6,640 nt of DNA from Pirellulales bacterium (GTDB lineage Bacteria > Planctomycetota > Planctomycetia > Pirellulales > JALHPA01). The notes under the pieces were generated by a model. The model saw nothing but the letters and a program-made list of their open reading frames with translations, was not told where the DNA came from and ran no database searches. How positions within the stretch are numbered: the first letter of the stretch is position 1; each line of letters starts with the position of its first letter. The DNA is taken from NCBI GenBank assembly GCA_022842745.1, contig JALHPA010000151.1, positions 1 through 6,640 on the forward strand. Direction: 5' to 3'. The position numbers were made by a program, and so were the translations under genes. Positions 1 to 5,459 of the stretch are shown one piece after another.

Positions 1-2
1 AC

Positions 3-284
3 CTTACGGTATACGTGCGGGACGAAAAGGAACTCGCGGCGCTCGACCTCCCTCCAAAACTGGCCGTCGAAGCAATGCCCCCCATCTCGGAAAGCCTGAA
101 CCCCGAAACCAAAGCCCGCGAAAAGGAACTCTGGAAAGCGGTCAAAACCCGCGCCGAACAGCACGCGAAAGAACACTCCAAGGCGGCTGAAGACACCAAG
201 AAGAACGCATCGTCGGCCGAAACGCCGCTCACGGAAACGTCGACGAAAATCAAGGAGGACTCGGCAGCCGACCCCAAAAAATAG
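3..284 (+). CDS. 3' end of an unidentified protein with a Lys/Glu-rich tail (partial)
   Basis: The reading frame is open from the left edge and ends at TAG 282-284, so only the C-terminal ~93 residues are visible. They begin LTVYVRDEKELAALDLPPKL. A GTG at position 15 could serve as a start but has no Shine-Dalgarno sequence before it, and the frame is already open upstream, so I treat this as the tail of a longer gene. The last ~65 residues are highly charged and low in complexity (Lys, Glu, Ala, Thr, Ser, no Cys), as expected for a disordered or weakly helical tail. I recognise no domain and assign no function. The gene runs towards the sigma/PEP-CTERM gene at 373-1908, with an 88-nt gap holding inverted repeats. 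A spurious ORF is possible, but the sustained charged composition and clean stop favour a real gene end. Confidence 0.55.
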   Translation, partial: LTVYVRDEKELAALDLPPKLAVEAMPPISESLNPETKAREKELWKAVKTRAEQHAKEHSKAAEDTKKNASSAETPLTETSTKIKEDSAADPKK

Positions 285-340
285 CGCCAACCGCTGTCAA
301 CCCTGTCCGAATTCCGGCCGGAGATGAGTCGGTTGGCGCC
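284..340. terminator. Nested inverted repeats in the convergent gap, possible bidirectional terminator
   Basis: gcgccaaccg at 284-293 is perfectly complementary to cggttggcgc at 330-339, a 10-bp GC-rich stem. Inside the loop lies a perfect 10-bp palindrome, tccggccgga (313-322). The right arm overlaps another palindrome, ttggcgccaa (333-342). The element lies between two convergent gene ends (stops at 284 and 373), where a shared terminator is expected. There is no strong T-tract on either side, so a classical intrinsic terminator is doubtful. A transcript-end hairpin or a protein-binding site are alternatives. Confidence 0.35.
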
Positions 341-372
341 AACCTGCCCTTAAAAGTCCTGCCCCGCTTATC

Positions 373-1908
373 TCAATCTCCGGACCGAACCCGCGCCAGC
401 CGGGCACGGAAGGCAAAGCAGAATAGGGACGCCGCTCCAAGCGATCCCAATACCGCAGTCGACGGTTCGGGCACATCCACAATCGGCGTGTCCGAAACGT
501 AGATGTAGCGAAACGCCCCTGAGGCCCGCGTCGCCCCCGACAGCGCATCACTTCCCGCAAATGCGAATATCGAACCATTCGTGAGTGTGTTGTCGATTGC
601 TTCTCCCAGCGGCGCTGCCGGACGAGGCTGGTTCGCGGGCCACGCCCAATACTTGATCTGGTTTCCGAAAATATCCAATTGCAGGTTCACGTCTTCGAAT
701 CTCACGTCGAAGGGCACTTCGACCTCATCAATGCCCTGGACGCTCCCTCCGTAAGCGATTCCCGCATAATTCGTGGCCCCGTCGCGGACCAAGTACGCAA
801 AATAACTCTCTCTCCCGTTGACGGGAACACCCCGTCGTCCAGCTAAGCCGATCGAAGTGCCTTCCAGCAATCGCACTCGCGCTTGGATCGACACATTCGG
901 CCGATTGGGCGTGTTTGGCACTGCCAGCGGGACGGAATTACCCGTCAAGATTAAGCTCTGATCCTGAATTCGGATGCTGCCGCCTTGATCGGAGCGCCAA
1001 CTTACCGGTTTGTTATCGGTCAGGCTGCCATCGTCAAAATTGTCAATGAATATCGTTCCGGCGCGCGCCTCCGGCTGCGGACCGAACCAGGACAGGACCG
1101 GCCCCGACCCCAAAACCAACGCCGCCGCCAACGCGGCGATTCCTACCGTCGTGCTAATCTTGCTGAGAAACATGGTGTGAAGCACTCCTTGAGCAATCGT
1201 GGTAATCTTGTCCGCCGCAATAACTTCGCCCCCGCCCCGCGCCGCCAAAAACCGCTGCGCCGCGCGAACCGTTTGTTTTGTCAGTCCCAACGGCACGCTC
1301 GGACTCGCCTCCAGGCACCGCCCCAGAGCCGCCGCCACGCCTCCCGCCGCCAGGCTCACGCCCCGCTTCAGGAGCCGTTCCCGCAACGCCGCTCGTCCGC
1401 GGCTCAGTCGGCTGGCCACCGTACCGGCCGAAACCGCCAATTGGCGGGCAGCCTCTTCCCGCGTCCGCCCCTCCAAGTCGCACAATACCACCGCTTCCCG
1501 ATACTGTGGCGACAACGCCGCCAGTTCCTCGTCCAGCACCCCCTGCAAGTCGGCCTTGCCTTGCCCGCCGGATCTCTGACGATGTTCCGCCAACGATTCC
1601 AATTTTCGGCTTTGCCGCCGATTCGCTCGGACAATGTCGCAGCTCACTCGCACCGCCACGTTGTGCAGCCAGCCGGACAACGACCGGATCCTCCGCAGCG
1701 GGCGTGCCTGCGCCCCCAAGGCCAAAAACACCGCTTGGAAGGCGTCCTCGGCGTCCTGGCGCTGCCGCACGATGCGCTTGCAAACTCCCAACACCATCGC
1801 GCCGTGCCGCGTGACCAATTCCGTGAACGCCCCCTCATCGCGCACCGCCGCAAACCGCGCCAACAGCGCGGAATCCGGCTGGCGATCAAGTGGCGGATCA
1901 GAAATCAA
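373..1908 (-). CDS. ECF sigma factor fused to a membrane segment, LamG-like ectodomain and PEP-CTERM anchor (copy A)
   Basis: From the TTG at 1908 the product is 511 aa. Residues ~12-96 are sigma-70 region 2 (DAEDAFQAVFLALG, SLSGWLHNVAVRVS). Residues ~122-181 are region 4, with the helix-turn-helix TREEAARQLAVSAGTVASRL that should bind promoter -35 elements. Next come a linker with ADKITTIAQGVLHTMFLSK (~230-249), one hydrophobic segment (~253-275), and a ~190-residue beta-rich domain starting FIDNFDDGSLTD that resembles LamG/concanavalin-type folds. The C-terminus is VPEPST (479-484), a hydrophobic stretch and basic residues: a PEP-CTERM exosortase signal. The predicted topology is sigma domain in the cytoplasm and ectodomain outside. 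The frame is open up to a TTG at 2013, but that extension reads through the promoter-like boxes and is not conserved in copy B. The TTG at 1908 lies at the same aligned site as in copy B (LISDPPLDRQ). No ATG exists before the sigma core and no Shine-Dalgarno is visible, so the start is uncertain. Confidence 0.9.
   Translation of the reverse strand: MISDPPLDRQPDSALLARFAAVRDEGAFTELVTRHGAMVLGVCKRIVRQRQDAEDAFQAVFLALGAQARPLRRIRSLSGWLHNVAVRVSCDIVRANRRQSRKLESLAEHRQRSGGQGKADLQGVLDEELAALSPQYREAVVLCDLEGRTREEAARQLAVSAGTVASRLSRGRAALRERLLKRGVSLAAGGVAAALGRCLEASPSVPLGLTKQTVRAAQRFLAARGGGEVIAADKITTIAQGVLHTMFLSKISTTVGIAALAAALVLGSGPVLSWFGPQPEARAGTIFIDNFDDGSLTDNKPVSWRSDQGGSIRIQDQSLILTGNSVPLAVPNTPNRPNVSIQARVRLLEGTSIGLAGRRGVPVNGRESYFAYLVRDGATNYAGIAYGGSVQGIDEVEVPFDVRFEDVNLQLDIFGNQIKYWAWPANQPRPAAPLGEAIDNTLTNGSIFAFAGSDALSGATRASGAFRYIYVSDTPIVDVPEPSTAVLGSLGAASLFCFAFRARLARVRSGD
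1173..1190 (-). promoter_or_regulatory. Candidate internal ribosome binding site and ATG in copy A
   Basis: On the minus strand AAGGAG (1190-1185) is followed 11 nt later by an in-frame ATG (1173-1171). Translation from it would give 266 aa beginning MFLSKISTTVGIAALAAALV. That looks like a signal peptide: Lys near the start, a hydrophobic core, then an A-R-A motif (PEARA|GT) suited to signal peptidase I. The product would be a secreted PEP-CTERM protein without the sigma domain. The same arrangement occurs in copy B. The codons forming the AAGGAG (CAA GGA GTG) are identical in both copies and use A-ending codons unusual for such GC-rich genes. The alternative is protein-level conservation of the G-V-L-x-T-M-F-L linker, which recurs in planctomycete ECF proteins. 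Confidence 0.4.
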
Positions 1909-1933
1909 GCGCGGGCGACTATCAGGAGGAGTA

Positions 1934-1960
1934 CTCGCGGCGGCAAACCGTCGCCGCGAG
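1934..1960 (-). promoter_or_regulatory. Hairpin in the presumed 5' leader of copy A
   Basis: ctcgcggcg (1934-1942) and cgccgcgag (1952-1960) are perfect reverse complements, a 9-bp GC-rich stem with a 9-nt loop. It starts four bases downstream of the -10-like box (1964-1972) and ends 25 nt before the TTG at 1908, so it would form at the extreme 5' end of the mRNA. It could stabilise the transcript or affect initiation. No equally strong hairpin is visible at the same place in copy B. Confidence 0.4.
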
Positions 1961-1963
1961 CTT

Positions 1964-2008
1964 CCACAATATACATAGTCCCCGCCTGCCAAATTGATCC
2001 AGAAAAAT
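1964..2008 (-). promoter_or_regulatory. Two-box promoter-like element upstream of copy A
   Basis: Read on the minus strand, ATTTTTCTGGATCAATTT (2008-1991) is followed after 18 nt by ATATTGTGG (1972-1964). Both boxes recur exactly upstream of copy B with a 17-nt spacer, although the sequence between differs. Two fixed boxes at a nearly fixed distance are what an ECF sigma promoter (-35 and -10) looks like. The TGGATCAATTT part would be the -35 and TATTGTGG the -10 region. Initiation would then fall near 1958, giving a leader of about 50 nt to the TTG at 1908. Autoregulation by the sigma factors is an inference. Confidence 0.55.
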
Positions 2009-2076
2009 GGCAAGAATGAGTGAAAAATCGTCCGCAGCCCGAAAGGGCCATTTCACGAACGCCCTGCGTCGCGTCG

Positions 2077-3699
2077 TTAGAATCGCTTTTCCAACGCACC
2101 GACGCGCCCCAACCGGACGCGGTAGGCGTAAGCCGCGAGAGCCAACAGTCCCAGCGATCCCAGCACCGCTGTCGACGGTTCCGGCACCGAAGTGGAGACG
2201 TAACGAAAGGCAACCGGCTTGTTCCAGTCGGACACCTGGGCGAATGACCAGAGCGTGATGGGTCCACTGGTGGACAAACTTGCGGGAATGGTGCCTCTCA
2301 ACTGAGGAGACAGAGGTGGTTCGTCCCCCACCCTCCAGGCACTCACCGCTGCTCGATTTCCCGCGACATCGATTTGCAGGTTGATCTCCTCGTCGACAAA
2401 GTCCAAGCCCGTATTCGTTCGACCAAATTCAAACTGAGATGCTGCGCTGTTGAGCAACGGTTTCGACAAGTAGCCGACCGCTAGCACCCCGTTCGATCCG
2501 ATACTCGCCCAAATAGATGAACCGGTCGTAAAGTCTTTGGTCAGCGTGTCGCGCGTGCTGATGCCGATCCAGTAGGGAGAGACGCCGGTTGCCGGAGACA
2601 GACCCCGGACCTGGGTCCGTAGCGAGAAATCCTGTAACTGAATTCCGTCCGTCACGGCGTCCCCCTCCGTCCAGTTTCGATCGTACCCGATAAAATTCGG
2701 CGATCGGTTTGGCGGGGTCACAATCAAGCTGCCATTTTCAACTCGCATAATGTTGTTGGACAGGCTCGACAGATAGCTTGGCACGACCCATTTCACCGGG
2801 TTGCCATCGGTCGCGTCTCCGTCGTCAAACGTCTCCTCGAAGTATTGCGCCCCCTGCGCCGGCGAGGATAAACCAACCAACCGGGAGGCGGGCGTTGCCC
2901 CAAGAACCAGCGCTCCGTCGAGCGCGGCAATGCAAACGGTGGTGCTGATCTTGCTGAGAAACATGGTGTGGAGCACTCCTTGAGCCATCGTGGTGATTTT
3001 GTCCGCTGTTACCAGTTCGCCCCCGCCCCGGGCCGCTAAAAACCGCTGCGCCCGCTGGACGGTCTCGCTGCCCAACTCCGCCGTCACGCGCGGCGCAGCA
3101 GAGCCACCGCGGGCCAGCGTCGCCGCCAACCCGCCTGCCCCAACCGTCACGCCCCGCTTGACCAACCTCCGCCGCAGCGCCTCGCGCCCCCGGCTAAGCC
3201 GGCTGGCCACCGTGCCCGCGGAAAGCCCCAGTCGGCGGGCAGCTTCCTGCCGCGTATGACCTTCCAAGTCGCACAGCACCAGCACCTCGCGATACCGCGA
3301 AGCAAGCGCTGTCAATTCCTCGTCCAAGACCGCGCTCAGTTCGTTCACCGCTTCGTTGGCGGGCACGCCGGGGCTGCGTCCGCGCTCGATTCGCCGTGCT
3401 TCCCATCGCCGGTTGCCGCGCCGCACGCGGTAACTTACTCGCACCGACACGTTGTGCAGCCAACCCGCCAGCGATCGCACCCGCCGCAAGGCCCTGGCCC
3501 GCGCCGCCAACGTCAAAAACACAGCCTGGAACGCATCCTCGGCATCCTCGACATGGCCGACCCGGCGGCGGCAGACCGCCAGCACCAATCCGCCGTGCCT
3601 GGCAACCAACTCGGCGAACGCCCGCTCGTCGCGCACTTCGGCAAAGCGCGCAATGAGCGCGGCATCCGACTGCCGGTCGAGTGGCGGATCGCTAATCAA
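2077..3699 (-). CDS. ECF sigma factor fused to a membrane segment, LamG-like ectodomain and PEP-CTERM anchor (copy B)
   Basis: From the TTG at 3699 the product is 540 aa, a paralog of copy A with the same order of parts. Sigma region 2 spans ~11-95 (DAEDAFQAVFLTLA, SLAGWLHNVSVRVS). Region 4 spans ~125-183 (TRQEAARRLGLSAGTVASRL). The linker ADKITTMAQGVLHTMFLSK covers ~232-250, followed by a hydrophobic segment (~254-273) and a ~220-residue ectodomain beginning EETFDDGDATDGNPVKW. The C-terminus has VPEPST (505-510), a hydrophobic stretch and a basic end. The ectodomain is about 30 residues longer than that of copy A and aligns poorly except near its ends (FDDG; N-L-Q-I-D-V-A-G-N). An Asp at ~261 interrupts the hydrophobic segment. 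A GTG at 3780 would extend the protein by 27 residues, but it lies inside the promoter-like -10 box, so the TTG shared with copy A is preferred. The gene is transcribed towards copy A, whose start is 168 nt beyond this stop. Confidence 0.9.
   Translation of the reverse strand: MISDPPLDRQSDAALIARFAEVRDERAFAELVARHGGLVLAVCRRRVGHVEDAEDAFQAVFLTLAARARALRRVRSLAGWLHNVSVRVSYRVRRGNRRWEARRIERGRSPGVPANEAVNELSAVLDEELTALASRYREVLVLCDLEGHTRQEAARRLGLSAGTVASRLSRGREALRRRLVKRGVTVGAGGLAATLARGGSAAPRVTAELGSETVQRAQRFLAARGGGELVTADKITTMAQGVLHTMFLSKISTTVCIAALDGALVLGATPASRLVGLSSPAQGAQYFEETFDDGDATDGNPVKWVVPSYLSSLSNNIMRVENGSLIVTPPNRSPNFIGYDRNWTEGDAVTDGIQLQDFSLRTQVRGLSPATGVSPYWIGISTRDTLTKDFTTGSSIWASIGSNGVLAVGYLSKPLLNSAASQFEFGRTNTGLDFVDEEINLQIDVAGNRAAVSAWRVGDEPPLSPQLRGTIPASLSTSGPITLWSFAQVSDWNKPVAFRYVSTSVPEPSTAVLGSLGLLALAAYAYRVRLGRVGALEKRF
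2964..2981 (-). promoter_or_regulatory. Candidate internal ribosome binding site and ATG in copy B
   Basis: On the minus strand AAGGAG (2981-2976) stands 11 nt before an in-frame ATG (2964-2962), exactly as in copy A. The product would be 295 aa beginning MFLSKISTTVCIAALDGALV, followed by possible signal-peptidase sites (ATPA|SR or SSPA|QG). The Asp in the hydrophobic core makes it a weaker signal peptide than in copy A. The identical spacing and identical CAA GGA GTG codons are the main support. Confidence 0.35.
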
Positions 3700-3776
3700 A
3701 GTCTTGGGTAATTTGGGCCCAGGAGCGAAATCGGAAGCGATGGTTTGAAAACCTGCAACCTCGCGATCCCTGCGCT

Positions 3777-3820
3777 CCACAATATTGTGCCCGCCGATGG
3801 CGAAATTGATCCAGAAAAAT
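3777..3820 (-). promoter_or_regulatory. Two-box promoter-like element upstream of copy B
   Basis: Minus-strand ATTTTTCTGGATCAATTT (3820-3803) and ATATTGTGG (3785-3777) are separated by 17 nt. Both boxes are identical to those before copy A. Within the spacers, the shared GGCGGG-x-AC piece lies at different distances from each box, yet the total spacing changes by only one base, which argues for a constraint on spacing. The leader from a start near 3771 to the TTG at 3699 would be about 72 nt. Confidence 0.55.
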
Positions 3821-4047
3821 CTCGAAGTCCCTAAATTCTTTTGGCCAGCGATACCACCGTGCGGAAAGTCTTACTCCGCAGTGGGTGCCAACTATTAGAA
3901 CCGATCCAGGCGCGCTTGCACGGCCACCCCGGCATGGGTAAGCTCGTTTGCTGGCTAAGTTCGACCGGAAGGGAGAAAGCAGCGGCGGTTCGTTCGGACC
4001 GGTCTCGTCGTCCGCGACTGCGAATCGGCTTGCCGTAACTGTCGAAC

Positions 4048-4053
4048 GGAGGG
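4048..4053 (+). promoter_or_regulatory. Shine-Dalgarno of the DUF1501 gene
   Basis: ggaggg ends 8 nt before the ATG at 4062. It is the clearest ribosome binding site at a gene start in the window. It fixes the start at 4062 rather than at the TTG at 3948, and places the twin-arginine motif 15 residues into the protein. Confidence 0.8.
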
Positions 4054-4061
4054 TGCGACGC

Positions 4062-5447
4062 ATGGTTGTCTTTCCGCAGTCCGTTTCCCAGCGGCCGATC
4101 TCCCGCCGCCAGGCGCTCTTGGCAGGCGCTGTTGGACTAGGCGCCGTCGAGCTGGGCGCCTTCGGCCAGTTCGCCGGTCGCTGGCTACAGGCCGCCGCCA
4201 CGCAACCCGCCGCGCTCTCCGCCCGGCCCAAGTCGGTCATTCTGATTTTCAATTGCGGCGCGCCGAGCCATCTCGACCTCTGGGATCCCAAGCCGAATGC
4301 CACGGACACGGTCCGCGGCCCATTCCATACGATCTCCACCAATGTCCCCGGCATTCAGGTCTCGGAGTTGCTCCCCCGCATGGCGACGCGGGCAGACAAA
4401 CTGGCCATCGTCCGCACCCTGCATCACCAGCACACCCAGCACAACTCCGGCATGTACTGGTCGATCGTGGGCCGCCCCTACCGAATCGACAACACGCTCA
4501 TCAACCCCAGCCGCGCGGACCATCCCAGCTTTGGCACGCTCGTCGGCTGGCTGAGCCAGCGGGAGTCGCAGCGGAACGGCGCCCCCCCCTACGTCATTAC
4601 GCCCTCGCCCCATTGCGACAGCTTTCAGTACATTACTCCCGGGCAGTTCGGAGGCTGTCTCGGCCCCCGGTTCGATCCCTTCGTCGTCAATGCCGATCCG
4701 AACGCGAAGCAGTTCAAGGTGCCGAATCTCGGTCGCTTGATTGAGGTTCCAGCCGAGCGGCTCGCGGACCGCCGACATTTGCTTTCCCAATTGGAGCGGG
4801 CCAGCGCCGCCGACTGTACCGCCAGCCGCGATTATCAAACCAACCGCGCCGAAGCCCTGGCTTTGATGACCACCGGGCGAGCAGGAGAAGCCTTCGATCT
4901 TTCACGCGAGCCGAACCACGTCCGCGATCGCTACGGCCGCCATCCCTGGGGCCAAAGCCACCTGTTGGCGCGGCGATTGATCGAAGCGGGGACTCGATTT
5001 GTGACCACGGTCAACGGGCCAAGCATTGTCTGGGACACGCACAAGGACAATTTCAACCTGCTCAAGAACCAGCTTGTGCCGCCGATGGAGCAGGCGTTCG
5101 CCGCGTTGCTCGACGATCTCGCCGAGCGGGGGCTGTTGGAGACGACGCTCGTGATCTGGATGGGGGATTTCGGCCGCACCCCGGTAATTAACAAAGACGC
5201 CGGCCGAGACCATTGGCCCGATTGCTACTCGATGGTACTCGCCGGCTGTGGCGTTCCCGGCGGCCAGGTGATCGGAGAATCGGACAGCACGGCCGCGTTT
5301 CCACTGCATCGCCCGGTCTCGCCGGCCGACATCCACGCCACGGTGTTTCGCTTGCTGGGTTTCGACTCCCGGCAAATCACCTATCAATCGGCCGACGGTC
5401 GCCCCATTCCCTTATCGGACGGCACGCCCGTTCCCGAGTTGCTCTAA
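4062..5447 (+). CDS. DUF1501 family exported protein, alkaline-phosphatase/sulfatase superfamily
   Basis: The product is 461 aa, a typical DUF1501 length. The N-terminus has a twin-arginine signal: S-R-R-Q-A-L-L-A-G at 14-22, then a Gly/Ala-rich hydrophobic stretch, so folded export through Tat is expected. Family hallmarks follow in order: N-C-G-A-P-S-H-L-D-L-W-D-P-K-P (64-78), H-H-Q-H-T-Q-H-N-S-G (121-130), W-D-T-H-K-D-N-F (324-331), G-D-F-G-R-T-P (368-374) and G-R-D-H-W (381-385). The Asp and His residues in these motifs are the likely metal ligands of the alkaline-phosphatase-like fold. The last block, PVSPADIHATVFRLLG, is also typical. The substrate is unknown: these proteins are abundant in planctomycetes and are often encoded beside DUF1549/DUF1553 cytochrome-type genes, absent here. 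The usual G-E-F-G-R-T-P reads G-D-F-G-R-T-P, a conservative change. It probably shares a transcript with the dehydrogenase 12 nt downstream. Confidence 0.95.
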   Translation: MVVFPQSVSQRPISRRQALLAGAVGLGAVELGAFGQFAGRWLQAAATQPAALSARPKSVILIFNCGAPSHLDLWDPKPNATDTVRGPFHTISTNVPGIQVSELLPRMATRADKLAIVRTLHHQHTQHNSGMYWSIVGRPYRIDNTLINPSRADHPSFGTLVGWLSQRESQRNGAPPYVITPSPHCDSFQYITPGQFGGCLGPRFDPFVVNADPNAKQFKVPNLGRLIEVPAERLADRRHLLSQLERASAADCTASRDYQTNRAEALALMTTGRAGEAFDLSREPNHVRDRYGRHPWGQSHLLARRLIEAGTRFVTTVNGPSIVWDTHKDNFNLLKNQLVPPMEQAFAALLDDLAERGLLETTLVIWMGDFGRTPVINKDAGRDHWPDCYSMVLAGCGVPGGQVIGESDSTAAFPLHRPVSPADIHATVFRLLGFDSRQITYQSADGRPIPLSDGTPVPELL

Positions 5448-5459
5448 CGATCCCCCGCC

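Larger units (their letters stand above)
3700..4061. other. Divergent intergenic region between sigma copy B and the DUF1501 gene
   Basis: No gene is supported here. The left part holds the leader and the two-box promoter element of copy B (to 3820). Further right is a small hairpin, tgcgga (3860-3865) with tccgca (3875-3880), a 6-bp stem with a 9-nt loop. The DUF1501 Shine-Dalgarno lies at 4048-4053. The frame of DUF1501 is open back to a TTG at 3948, but that extension lacks a ribosome site and would bury the Tat signal. I could not identify a convincing promoter for the plus-strand operon, nor a copy of the two-box element pointing that way. Confidence 0.6.

Noticed and set aside
985..2019. 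344-aa plus-strand open frame antisense to sigma copy A
   Set aside because: Its Arg/Gln/Pro-rich translation with no domain is typical of the reverse of a GC-rich gene. The opposite strand carries clear sigma-70 regions.
2043..2065. Short agggc/gccct inverted repeat between the two sigma genes as a terminator of copy B
   Set aside because: It is only a 5-bp stem with a long loop and no T-tract, so it is not distinguishable from chance in GC-rich DNA.
373..3780. A mobile element or recent transposition explaining the duplicated sigma genes
   Set aside because: There are no transposase, terminal inverted repeats or target-site duplications. The copies are well diverged, so an old tandem duplication is simpler.
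3860..3880. tgcgga/tccgca hairpin as an operator or terminator
   Set aside because: A 6-bp stem in GC-rich sequence is weak evidence and is not repeated elsewhere in the window. It is noted only as part of the intergenic region.
3948..4061. N-terminal extension of DUF1501 from TTG 3948
   Set aside because: It has no ribosome site, and it would place 38 extra residues before the Tat motif, whereas ATG 4062 has ggaggg 8 nt upstream.
3692..4354. 220-aa minus-strand open frame spanning the divergent intergenic region
   Set aside because: It overlaps the DUF1501 N-terminus and the copy B promoter, ends before the sigma core, and resembles nothing. Its Y-C-G match to the copy A extension comes only from the shared -10-like box.
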